Part shown: positions 38,101 through 51,339 of the stretch, piece by piece
Position numbering within the stretch: position 1 is the first letter of the stretch
How the letters are laid out: every line of letters starts with the position of its first letter
Origin: Symsagittifera roscoffensis
Lineage: Eukaryota > Xenacoelomorpha > Acoela > Convolutidae
Length of the DNA: 64,000 nucleotides
Assembly (NCBI RefSeq): GCF_963678635.1
Contig: NC_087069.1
Span: 1-64,000 of the forward strand
Direction of reading: 5' to 3'
Position numbers and translations under genes: made by a program
Notes under the pieces: model-generated
Database searches by the model: none
What the model saw: the letters and a program-made list of their open reading frames with translations, nothing else
Told to the model about the DNA's origin: nothing

Positions 38101-38426
38101 AAATCGCATCAAAGATGAACACAAAAAAAGACGTACTTCAGAAACATAAAGTCCAAAATCAAACATTTAGTATTCTCATGAACCTTCAGCATTACCACAA
38201 CGCATTAAAAAACCAAAAAAAAACCGTCGCTGTGTACTTCAAAGATGTCAAAACTGAAGAAACATTCATAGCCAAGAACAGAAGCTAGTGGAAAGTACCA
38301 ATTTGTGATAACTTTATTGAGACAAAATCAGTCCAGCGCAAATTCGCTGGTGCAACGACCACTAAATCAGTAGAATTCAAGGTATGACTAAAAATGAGCA
38401 CATCAAAAAGATAATATCAGCCAGAT
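35200..38426 (+). repeat. 3,227-bp duplication in array, copy 1
   Basis: This block comprises several monomers, including an L-type tract at its 3' part (about 37,600-38,300). It matches 38,427-41,653 at an offset of exactly 3,227. Every ORF that I compared is identical in the two copies (for example complement 36,089-36,469 and complement 39,316-39,696). I found no difference by eye inside the block. Confidence 0.9.
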
Positions 38427-41400
38427 ACTGTGATCAAAAATTGAAAAACTTGTAACGAGAAAAACAGCATCACTGATAGACACAAAATGACATTATTCCA
38501 CAGACAAAAAACTGAAACCAAATGTTTAGCACTCCCAGGTACCAATAACCAGAAAAAAATGCATTATCAAGCCCAAAAAGGCAGCGCCGTCTTTGAAATT
38601 TAAGAAAACTCAAGGAATGTTTGGTAGTCAAGACAAAAAAAAACCGCCCTTAGTGTGACGACAATTTTTTTCGGACAAAAATTCACCACAGCGCAAATTA
38701 GCTTCTGCAACGATCGCTAACCCAGTATACCTGATGAATGGAACAACAAGGAACACATCAAGATGACTTAACTAGCCACACAAGGTCCTGAAAAATGAAA
38801 AAGAAAATGTATCACAAAAGATCGCAACAAGGATAAACACAAAAAATGACATATTTCAGAATCATAAAGACCAAAATCAAAAACCTAGTACTCTGATGAA
38901 CCAATAGCAAACCCTCATTGCATTATCAACCCAAAAAATTGTCGCTGTGTATTTCAAAGAAGTCAAAACCGAAGAAACATTCAGTAGCCAAGACCAGAAG
39001 CTAGTGGAAACTACCACTTTGTGATAACTTTTTTGAGACAAAAACAGTCCAGCGCAAATTCGTTGGTGCAACGACTACTACCCCGGTAGAATTGAATGTA
39101 TGAATAAAAAAGAGGACATCAAAAAGATAATATCAGCCAGACACTGTGATCAAAAATTGAAAAATTTGTAACGAGAAAAACAGCATGACTGATAGACACA
39201 AAATGACATTGATCCACAGACAAAAATCTGAAATCAACAACTAAGCACGCCCACGTATCAACAATAAGTAAACAATGCATTATCAACCCCAAAAAGGCAA
39301 CGCTGTCTTTAAAATTTATGAAAAATCAAGGAATGTCTGGTAGTCAAGACCAAAAAGAAAAACTGCCAGTACTGTGACGACAATGTTTTCCGACAAAAAA
39401 TCACCACAGCGCAAAATCGCTTCTGCAACGATCGCTAACCCAGTAGACCTGATGAATGGAACGACAAGGAACACATCAGGATGACTGAAGTAGCCACACC
39501 AGTCCTGAAAAAAAATTGTACCACAAAAAATCGCATCAATGACGAACACAAAAAAGTCATATTTCAGAAACACGAATACCAAAATCAAAACCCAGAACTT
39601 CCATGTATCCAAAGCATACCCACAACGCATTAAAAACCCAAAAACGTCGCTGTGTTTTTCAAAGATGTCAAAACTGAAGAAACATTCAGCAGCCAAGGCC
39701 AGAAGCTAGTGGAAACTACCATATTGTGATAACTTTATTGAGACAAAAACAGTCCAGCGCAAATTCGCTAGTGCAACGACCACTACCCCAGTAGAATTGA
39801 TTAAATGAAAGAAAATGAGCACAACAAATAGACAAAATCTGCCAGACACTGTGGTCAAAAATTGAAAAACTTGTAACGAGAAAAACAGCATCACTGATAG
39901 ACACAAAATGACATTATTCCACAGACAAAAAAACTGAAACCAAATTTTTAGCACTCCCAGCTACCAATAACAAGAAATCAATGCATGATCAAGCCCGAAA
40001 AGGCAAAGTCGTCTTTGAAATTTTTGAAAAGTCAAGGAATGTCTGGTAGTCAAGACCAAAAAAAACCGCCCTTAGTGTGACGGCAATTTTTTTCGGACAA
40101 AAATTCACCACAGCGCAAATTAGCTTCTGCAACGATTGCTAACCCAGTATACCTGATGAATGGAACAACAAAGAACACAACAAGGTTACTTAACTAGCCA
40201 CACAAGGTCCTGAAAAATGGAAAAGAAAATGTACCACTAAAGATCACATCAAGGATAAACACAAAAAATGACATGTTTCAGAAACATAAAGACCAAAATC
40301 AAAATCATAGTACTCATATGAACCAATAGCAAACCCTCATTGCATTATCAACCCAAAAAAATGTCGCTGTGTTTTTCAAAACCGAAGAAACTTTCAGTAG
40401 CCAAGACCAGAAGCTAGTGGAAACTACCAATTTATGATAACTTTATTGAGACAAAAACAGTCCAGCGCAAATTCGCTAGTGCAACGACCACTACATCAGT
40501 AAAATTCAATGTATGAATAAAAATGAGCACATCAAAAAGATAATATCAGCCAGATACTGTGATCAAAAATTGAAAAACTTGTAACGAGAAAAACAGCATC
40601 ACTGATAGACACAAAATGACATTATTCCACAGACAAAAAAACTGAAACCAAACTTTTAGCACTCCCAGGTACCAATAACAAGAAAACAATGCATTATCAA
40701 GCCCCAAAAGGCAGCGCTGTTTTTAATATTTAAGAAAACTCAAGGAGTGTCTGGTAGTCAAAACCAAAGAAAAAGAAAAACTGCCAGTACTGTGACGACA
40801 ATTTTTTCGGAAAGAAAATCAATCACCACAGCGCAAATTCGCCACTGCAACGACCACTAATCCAATCTAATTCAATTAAATTGGATAAATGAATGAAACT
40901 GAGCACATCAAAATGATAATATCAGCTAGACACTGTGATCAAAATGGAAAAACTTGTAACGAGAAAAACCACATCACTGATAGACACATAAAAAGATATG
41001 ATTCCACAAAAAAAACTGAAATCAATAACTAAGCATTCCCAGGTACCATCAACAAGTAAACAAGGCATTATCAACCCAAAAAGGTAGCTTTGTCTTTCAA
41101 ATTTGTGAAAACTCAAGGAATGTCTGGTAGTAAAGACCAAAAAGAAAGAAAAATTGCCAGTAGTGTGACGAAAATATTTTTCGAACAAAAAATCACCACA
41201 GTGCAAAGTCGCCTCTGCAACTATCGCTAACCCAGTGAATTTATGGATGGAACAACAATGAAGACATCAAGAAAGATGACTTAACTAGCCACACACTGTC
41301 CTAAAAATGAAAAAATTCGTACCACAAAAATCGCATCAAAGATGAACACAAAAAAAGACGTACTTCAGAAACATAAAGTCCAAAATCAAACATTTAGTAT

Positions 41401-41653
41401 TCTCATGAACCTTCAGCATTACCACAACGCATTAAAAAACCAAAAAAAAACCGTCGCTGTGTACTTCAAAGATGTCAAAACTGAAGAAACATTCATAGCC
41501 AAGAACAGAAGCTAGTGGAAAGTACCAATTTGTGATAACTTTATTGAGACAAAATCAGTCCAGCGCAAATTCGCTGGTGCAACGACCACTAAATCAGTAG
41601 AATTCAAGGTATGACTAAAAATGAGCACATCAAAAAGATAATATCAGCCAGAT
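38427..41653 (+). repeat. 3,227-bp duplication in array, copy 2
   Basis: This is the second copy of 35,200-38,426. Its downstream continuation begins like the start of a third copy (ccagatactgtg, then aacttgtaacgag) and then diverges near 41,745, where a different R unit follows. Identity at this level means either a very recent duplication or an assembly repeat error. Confidence 0.9.
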
Positions 41654-42682
41654 ACTGTGATCAAAAATTGAAAAACTTGTAACGAGAAAAACAGCATCAC
41701 TGATAGACACAAAATGACATTATTCCACAGACAAAAAAACTGAAACTAAATTTTCAGCACTCCCAGGTACCAATAACAAGAAAACAATGCATTATCAAGC
41801 CCCAAAAGGCAGCGTCGTCTTTGAAATTTATGAAAACTCAAGGAATGTCTGGTAGTCAAGAACAAAAATAAAATCCGCCCTTAGTGTGACGGCAATTTTT
41901 TTCGGACAAAAAATCACCACAGCTCAAATTTGCTTCTGCAACGATCGCTAACCCAGTATACCTGATGAATGGAACAACAAGGAACACAACAAGGTGACTT
42001 AACTAGCCACACAAGGTCCTGAAAAATGAAAAAGAAAATGTACCACTAATGATCGCATCAAGGATAAACACAAAAAATGACATAATTCAGAAACATAAAG
42101 ACCAAAATCAAAATCATAGTACTCATATGAACCAATAGCAAACCCTCATTGCATTATCAACCCAAAAAAATGTCGCTGTGTATTTCAAAGAAGTCAAAAC
42201 CGAAGAAACTTTCAGTAGCCAAGACCAGAAGCTAGTGGAAACTACCAATTTGTGATAACTTTTTTGAGACAAAAACAGTCCAGCGCAAATTCGCTGGTGC
42301 AACGACCACTAAATCAGTAGAATTCAATGTATGAATAAAAATGAGCACATCAAAAAGATAATATCAGCCAGATACTGTGATCAAAAATTGAAAAACTTGT
42401 AACGAGAAAAACAGCATCACTGATAGACACAAAATGACATTATTCCACAGACAAAAAAACTGAAACCAAATTTTTAGCACTCCCAGGTACCAATAACAAG
42501 AAAACAATGCATTATCAAGCCCCAAAAAGGCAGCGTTGTCTTTAAAATTTAAGAAAACTCAAGGAGTGTCTGGTGCTCAAAACCAAAGAAAAAGAAACAC
42601 TGCCAGTACTGTGACGACAATTTTTTCGGAAAGAAAATCAATCAACACAGCGCAAAATCGCTTCTGAACGATCGCTAACCTA

Positions 42683-43208
42683 GTATACCTGATGAATGGA
42701 ACATCAATGAACACATCAAAATGACTGAACTAGATCGCATCAAGGATAAACACAAAAAATGACAAATTTCAGAAACATAAAGACCAAAATCAAAAACCTA
42801 GTACTCCCATGAACTGTTAGAATACCACAACGCATTATCAACCCAAAAACTGTCGCTGTGTAATTCAAAGATGTCAAAACTGAAGAAACAATCATTAGCC
42901 AAGACCAGAAGCTAGTGGAGACTACCAATTTGTGACGACAACTTAGTATACCTGATGAATGGAACATCAATGAACACATCAAAATGACTGAACTAGATCG
43001 CATCAAGGATAAACACAAAAAATGACAAATTTCAGAAACATAAAGACCAAAATCTAAAACCTAGTACTCCCATGAACTGTTAGAATACCACAACGCATTA
43101 TCAACCCAAAAACTGTCGCTGTGTATTTCAAAGATGTCAAAACTGAAGAAACAATCATTAGCCAAGACCAGAAACTAGTGGAGACTACCAATTTGTGACG
43201 ACAACTTT
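42683..43208 (+). repeat. 263-bp tandem duplication of a shortened monomer
   Basis: The word gaacatcaatgaacacatca with the following gactgaactagatcgcatc occurs twice, at an offset of 263 bases (gactg at 42,723 and 42,986). In both copies the usual stretch from the B tail into the A-head start has been deleted, giving the fusion ctgaactagatcgcatcaag. The duplication therefore came after the deletion. Confidence 0.75.
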
Positions 43209-46200
43209 TTTCGGACAAAAAAACACCACAGCGCAAATCCGCTTCTGCAACGATCGCTAACTCAGTAGACCTGATGAATGGAACAACAAGGAACACATCA
43301 GGTTGACTGAACTAGCCACACCAGTCCTGAAAAACCAAAAATTTTGTACCACAAAAAATCGCATCAAGAATAAACACAAAAAATGACATATTTCAGAAAC
43401 ATAAAGACCAAAATCAAAATCTAGTACTCCCATGAACCGTTACCAAACCCACATTGCATTATCAACCGAACAAATTGTCGCTGTGTATTTCAAAGTTGTC
43501 AAAACCGAAGAAAAATTCAGTAGCCAAGACCAGAAGCGAGTGGAAACTACCATTTTGTGATAACTTTATTGAGACAAAAACAGTCCAGCCCAAATTCGCT
43601 AGTGCAACGACCACTACCCCAGTAGAATTGAATGTATGAATAAAAAAGAGGACATCAAAAAGATAAAATCAGCCAGACACTGTGATCAAAAATTGAAAAA
43701 TTTGTAACGAGAAAAACAGCTTCACTGATAGACACAAAATGACATTAATCCACAGACAAAAAACTGAAATCAAAAACTAAACACACCCACGTACCAAAAA
43801 TAAGTAATCAAGGCATTATCAACCCCAAAAAGGCAGCGCTGTTTTTAAAATTTTTGAAAACTCAAGGAATGTCTGGTAGTCAAGACCAAAAAGAAAAACT
43901 GCAGTACAGTGACGACAATTTTTTCGGACAAAAAATAACCACAGCGCAAATTCGCTTCTGCAACGATCGCTAACCCAGTAGACCTGATGAATGGAGCAAC
44001 AAGGAACACATCAGGTTGACTGAACTAGCCACACCAGTCCTGAAAAATGAAAAAAAAATTGTACCACAAAAAATCGCATCAATGATGAACACAAAAAGTC
44101 ATATTTCAGAAACAAGAATACCAAAATCAAAACCCAGAACTCCCATGAAACCACAGAGAACCCACAACGCATTAAAAACTCAAAAAATAGTCGCTGTGTT
44201 TTTCAAAGATGTCAAAACTGAAGAAACATTCAGCAGCCAAGACCAGAAGCTAGTGGAAACTACCAATTTGTGATTACTTTATTGAGACAAAAACATCCCA
44301 GCTCAAACTCGCTAGTGCAACGAGCACAACCCCAGTAGAATTGAATAAGTGAATGAAAATGAGCACAACAAATAGATAATATCAGCCAGACACTGTGATC
44401 AAAAATGGAAAAACTTCTAACGAGAAAAACAGCATCACTGATAGACACAAAATGACATTAATCCACAGACAAAAAAAATGTGAAATCAAAAACTAAGCAT
44501 GCCCACGTACCAACAACAAGTAAACAATGCATTATCAAACCCAAAAAGTCATCGATGTCTTTTAAATTTATGAAAACTCAAGGAATGTTTGGTAATCAAG
44601 ACCAAAAAGAAAGAAAAACTGCCATACTGTGACGACAATTTTTTTGGACAAAATATCACCACAGCGCAAGTTCGCTTCTGCAACGATCACTAACCCAGCA
44701 GAACTGATGAATGGAGCAACAAAGAACACATCAAGGTGACTCAACTAGCCACGCAAGGTCCTGAAAAATGAAAAAAAAATACCACGAAAGATCGTATCAA
44801 GGATAAACACAAAAAATGACATATTTCAGTAGCATTATGACCAAAATCAAAAACCTAGTACTCCCATGAACCGTTAGCATACCCACAACGCATTATAAAC
44901 CCAAACAATTGTCGCTGTCTGTTAAACAAACGTCAAAACTGAAGAAACATTCAGGTGCCAAGACCAGAAGCTAGTGGAGACTACCAATTTGTGAAGACAA
45001 CTTTTTCGGACAAAAAACACCACAGCGAAAATCCGCTTCTCAACGATCGCTAACTTAGTAGACTTGATGAATGGAACATCAATGAACACATCAAGATGAC
45101 TGATTTAGCCACACAAGGTCCTAAAAAATGGAAAAAAAAGTGTACCACAAAAGATCGCATCACTGATAGACACAAAATGACATTAATCCACAGACAAAAA
45201 ATTGAAATCAAAAACTAAACACGCCCACGTACCAACAAAAAGTAATCAAGGCATTATCATCCCCAAAAAGGCAGCGCTGTCTTTAAAATTTATGAAAACT
45301 CAAGGAATGTCTGGTAGTCAAGACCAAAAAGAAAGAAAAACCTCCAGTACTGTGACGACAATTTTTTGGACAAAAAATCACCACAGCGCAAATTCGGTTC
45401 TGCAACAATCACTAACCCAGTAGAACTGATGAATGGAGCAACAAGGAACACATCAAGATGACTTAACTAGCCATGCAAGGTCCTGAAAAATGAAAAAAAA
45501 ATACCACAAAAGATCGCATCAAGGATAAACACAAAAAATGACATAGCTCAGTAACATAATGATCAAAATCAAAAACCTAGTACTCCCATGAACTGTTAGC
45601 ATACACACAACGCATTATAAACACAAAAATTGTCGCTGTCTATTAAACATATGTCTAAACTGAAGAAACATTCAGGTGCCAAGACCAGAAGCTAGTGGAG
45701 ACTACCCATTTGTGACGACAATTTTTTCGGAAAAAAACACAGCGCAAATCCGCTTCTCAACGATCGCCAACTTAGCAGACTTGATGAATCGAATATCAAT
45801 GAACACATCAAGATGACTGAACTAGCCACACAAGGTCCTGAAAAATGAAAAAAAAGTGTGCCACAAAAGATCGCATCAAGGATCAACACAAAAAATGACA
45901 AATTCCAGAAACTTAAAGACCGAAACCAAAAACCCAGTACTCCCATGAACCGTTAGCATATCCACAACGCATTATCAACCCAAAAAAATGTCACTGTGTA
46001 TTTCAAAGATGTCAAAACTGAAGAAACATTCATCAGCCAAGACCAGAAGCTAGTGGAGACTACCAATTTGTGACGACAACTTTTTTCGGACAAAAAAACA
46101 CCACAGCGCAAATCCGCGTCTGCAAAAATCGCTAACCCAGTAGACTTGATGAATGGAACAACAATGAACACATCAAGATCACCTAACTAGCCACACCCAG

Positions 46201-47389
46201 TCCTGAAAAATGAAAAAAATTGTACCACAAAAAATCGCATCAAGGAAGAACACAAAAAAGTCATATTTCAGAAACACGAGTACCAAAATCAAAATCCAGA
46301 ACTCCCATGATTCCTCAGCAAACCCACAACACTTTTACAACTCAAAAAAATTGTCGCTGTGTATTTTTTTGTTTGTCAAAACTGGAGAAACCTTCAGTAG
46401 CCAAGACCAGAAGTGGAAACTACACTTTCTGATAACTTTATTGAGACAAAAACAGTCCAGCGCAAGTTCGCTAGTGCAACGACCACTACTCCACTAGAAT
46501 TGATTAAATGAATAAAAAAGAGCACATCAAAAGAATAATATTAGCCAGACACTGTGATCAAAAATGGAAAAACTTGTAACGAGAAAAACCGCATCACTGA
46601 TAGACACATAAAAAGACATGGTTCCACAGAAAAAAAACTGAAATCAAAAACTAAGCACTACCAGGTACCATTAACAAGTGAACAAGCCACTATCAACCCC
46701 AAATAGGCAGCGCTGTCTTTCAAATTCATGAAAATTCAAGGAATGTCTGGTAGTCAAGACCAAAAAGAAAGTAAAACTGCCAGTACTGTGACAATTTTTC
46801 GGACAAAAACACCACAACGCAAATCCGCTACTGAAACGTACGCTAATGCAAATTCACTACTGCAACGTACGCTAACCCAGTAGACCTGATGAATGGAACA
46901 ACAAGGAACACATCAAGATGACTTAACTAGCCACACAATGTCCTGAAAATGAAAAAAAAAATTGTACCACAAAAGATCGCATCAAGGATAAACACAAAAA
47001 ATGACATAATTCAGAAACATAAAGACCAAAATCAAAACCCATAACTCCCATGAATCGTCAGCATACCCACAATGCGTTAACAACCCAAAAAAACTTCGTT
47101 GTGTATTTCAAAGATGTCGAAACTGAAGAAAAACTCAGTAGCCAAGACCAGAAACTAGTGGAAATTACCAATTCGTGACAAACTTATTGAGACAAAAGCA
47201 CTCCAACGCAAAGTCGCTATTGCAATGACCCCTACCCCAGTAGAATTGAATAAATGAATAAAAATGAGCACATTAAATTGATAATATCAGCCAGACACTG
47301 TGTTCAAATAATGGAAAAACTTTTAACGAGAAAAACCGCATCACTGATAGACACATAAAAAGACATGATTCCACAGAAAAAAACTGAAA

Positions 47390-50045
47390 TCAAAAATTAG
47401 GCACTCCCAGGTAACATAAACAAGTAAAGAGGCATTACCGACCCCAAAACAGCAGCTCTGCCTTTAAATTTACGAAAACTCAAGGAATGTCTGGTAGTCA
47501 AGACCAAAAAGAAAGAAAAACTGCCAGTACTGTGACAATTTTTTGGACAAAAAAACACCACAACGCAAATCCGCTACTTCAACAAACGCTAACCCAGTAG
47601 ACCTGATGAGTGGAACAACATTTAACATCAAGATGACTAACTAGCCACACAATGTCCTGAAAAAAGAAAAAAAAATGTACCCCAAAAGATCGCATCAAGG
47701 ATAAACACAAAAAATGACATATTTCAGAAACATAAAGACCAAAATTAAAACCCAGAACTCCCATGAATCATCAGCCAACCCACAATGCATTAACAACCCA
47801 AAAAAGCTTCGCTGTGTCTTTCAAAGATGTCGAAACTGAAGAAAAACTCAGTAGCCAAGACCAGAAACTAGTGGAAACTACCAATTCGTGACAAATTTAT
47901 TGAGACAAAAACACTCCAGCGCAAAGTCGCTAGTGCAATGACCCCTACCCCAGTAGAATTGATTAAATGAAAAAAAAGAGCACATTAAATTGATAATATC
48001 AGCCAGACACTGTGTTCAAATAATGGAAAAACTTTTCACGAGAAAAACCGCATCACTGATAGACACATAGACACATAAAAAGACATGATTCCACACAAAG
48101 AAAATTGAAATCAAAAATTAGACAATCCCAGGTAACATAAACAAGTAAGAAGGCAATTTCGACCCCAAAACGATAGCTCTGCCTTTAAATTTATGAAAAC
48201 TCAAGGAATGTCTGGTAGTCAAGACCAAAAAGAAAGAAAAACTGCCAGTACTGTGACAACTTTTCGGACAAAAAAACACCACAACGCAAATCCGCTACTG
48301 CATCAAACGCTAACCCAGTAGACCTGATGAGTGGAACAACATTTAACACATCAAGATGACTTAACTAGCCACACAATGTCCTGAAAAATGGAAAAAAAAT
48401 GTACCACAAAAGATCGCATCAAGGATAAACACAAAAAATGACATATTTCAGAAACATAAAGACCAAAATCGAAACCCAGAACTCCCATGAATCATCAGCA
48501 TACCCACAATGCATTAACAACCCAAAAAAAGCTTCGCTGTGTCTTTCAAAGATGTCGAAACTGAAGAAAAACTCAGTAGCCAAGACCAGAAACTAGTGGA
48601 AACTACCAATTCGTGACAAATTTATTGAGACAAAAACACTCCAGCGCAAATTCGCCAGTGCAATGACCCCTATCCCAGTAGAATTGATTAAATGAAAAAA
48701 AAAGAGCACATTAAATTGATAATATCAGCCAGACACTGTGTTCAAATAATGGAAAAACTTTTCACGAGAAAAACCGCATCACTGATAGACACATAAAAAG
48801 ACATGATTCCACACAAAGAAAATTGAAATCAAAAATTAGGCACTCCCACGTAACATAAACAAGTAAAGAGGCATTACCGACCCCAAAACAGCAGCTCTGC
48901 CTTTAAATTTACGAAAACTCAAGGAATGTCTGGTAGTCAAGACCAAAAAGAAAGAAAAACTGCCAGTACTGTGACAATTTTTCGGACAAAAAAACACCAC
49001 AACGCAAATCCGCTACTTCAACAAACGCTAACCCAGTAGACCTGATGAGTGGAACAACATTTAACATCAAGATGACTAACTAGCCACACAATGTCCTGAA
49101 AAAAGAAAAAAAAATGTACCCCAAAAGATCGCATCAAGGATAAACACAAAAAATGACATATTTCAGAAACATAAAGACCAAAATTAAAACCCAGAACTCC
49201 CATGAATCATCAGCCAACCCACAATGCATTAACAACCCAAAAAAGCTTCGCTGTGTCTTTCAAAGATGTCGAAACTGAAGAAAAACTCAGTAGCCAAGAC
49301 CAGAAACTAGTGGAAACTACCAATTCGTGACAAATTTATTGAGACAAAAACACTCCAGCGCAAAGTCGCTAGTGCAATGACCCCTACCCCAGTAGAATTG
49401 ATTAAATGAAAAAAAAGAGCACATTAAATTGATAATATCAGCCAGACACTGTGTTCAAATAATGGAAAAACTTTTCACGAGAAAAACCGCATCACTGATA
49501 GACACATAGACACATAAAAAGCCATGATTCCACACAAAGAAAATTGAAATCAAAAATTAGACAATCCCAGGTAACATAAACAAGTAAGAAGGCAATTTCG
49601 ACCCCAAAACGATAGCTCTGCCTTTAAATTTATGAAAACTCAAGGAATGTCTGGTAGTCAAGACCAAAAAGAAAGAAAAACTGCCAGTACTGTGACAACT
49701 TTTCGGACAAAAAAACACCACAACGCAAATCCGCTACTGTATCAAACGCTAACCCAGTAGACCTGATGAGTGGAACAACATTTAACACATCAAGATGACT
49801 TAACTAGCCACACAATGTCCTGAAAAATGAAAAAAAAATGTACCACAAAAGATCGCATCAAGGATAAACACAAAAAATGACATATTTCAGAAACATAAAG
49901 ACCAAAATCGAAACCCAGAACTCCCATGAATCATCAGCATACCCACAATGCATTAACAACCCAAAAAAAGCTTCGCTGTGTCTTTCAAAGATGTCGAAAC
50001 TGAAGAAAAACTCAGTAGCCAAGACCAGAAACTAGTGGAAACTAC
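47390..50045 (+). repeat. 1,439-bp higher-order duplication (two dimers per copy)
   Basis: Bases from about 47,390 to 48,829 recur from 48,829 on at an offset of 1,439. The minus-strand ORFs at 47,579-47,764 and 49,018-49,203 are identical in translation. A tandem duplication of gacacata inside one unit (near 48,060 and 49,500) is present in both copies. Few differences are visible. The second copy ends near 50,045. Confidence 0.85.
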
Positions 50046-50534
50046 CAATTTGTGACAACTTTATTGAGACAAAAAAACTCCAGCGCAAAGTTGCTAGTGC
50101 AATGACCCCTAACCCAACTAGATTTGAATGAATGAATATTAATGAGCACATTAAATTGATAATATCCGCCAGACACTGTGTTCAAATAATGGAAAAACTT
50201 TCAACGAGAAAAATCGCATCACTGATAGACACATAAAAAGACATGATTGCACAGAAAAAAACTGAAACCGAAAATTAAGCACTCCCGGGTAACATAAACA
50301 AGTAAATAGGCATTACCCTCCCCAAAAAGGTAGCTCTGCCTTTGTATTTATGAAAACTCAAGGAATGTCTGGTAGTCAAGACCAAAAAAAAAAGAAAAAC
50401 TGCCAGTACTGTGACGACAATTTTTTTGGACAAAAAATCCCCACAGCGCAAAATCGCTTCTGCAACGATCGCTGAACCAGTAGACCTGATGAATGGAACA
50501 ACAAGGAACACATCAAGATGACTTAACTAGCCAC

Positions 50535-50770
50535 ACAGTGTCCTAAAAATGAAAAAAATTGTACCACAAAAAATCGGATCAAGGATGAAAACAAAAAAAG
50601 ACATATTTCAGAAACAAGAAGTCCTAAACTAAAAATTTAGTACTCCTATGAGCCTTTAGCATTACCACAACACAATAAAAACCAAAATGTTGCTGTGTAC
50701 TTCAAAGATGTCAAAACTGAAGAAACAGTCAGTAGCCAAGAACAGAAGCTAGTGGAAGATACCAATTTGT
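50535..50770 (+). repeat. Left-subfamily tract embedded in the right zone
   Basis: This A head carries the L1 variants agtgtcctaaaaatgaa, ctcctatgagcctttagc and aaaatgttgctgtgtacttc, although R-type units surround it. The flanking A tails on the two sides (near 50,090 and 50,805) are nearly the same R variant. The L-type piece therefore looks pasted in, as by gene conversion. Confidence 0.7.
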
Positions 50771-51339
50771 GACAACTTTATTGAGACAAAAAAACTCCAG
50801 CGCAAAGTTGCTAGTGCAATGACCCCTAACCCAACTAGATTTGAATGAATGAATATTAATGAGCACATTAAATTGATAATATCCGCCAGACACTGTGTTC
50901 AAATAATGGAAAAACTTTCAACGAGAAAAATCGCATCACTGATAGACACATAAAAAGACATGATTCCACAGAAAAAAATTGAAATCGAAAATTAAGCACT
51001 CCCGGGTAACATAAACATGTAAATAGGCATTACCTTCCCCAAAAAGGCAGCTCTGCCTTTGTATTTATGAAAACTCAAGGATTGTCTGGTAGTCAAGACC
51101 AAAAAGAAAAAAAACTGCCAGTAAACGACAATTTTTTTGGGCAAAATATCACCACAGCGCAAGTTCGCTTCTGCAACGATCACTAACCCAGTAGAACTGA
51201 TGAATGGAGCAACAAAGAACACATCAAGATGACTCAACTAGTCACGCAAGGTCCTGAAAAATGAAAAAAAAATACCACGAAAGATCGTATCAAGGATAAA
51301 CACAAAAAATGACATATTTCAGAAACATAAAGACCAAAA

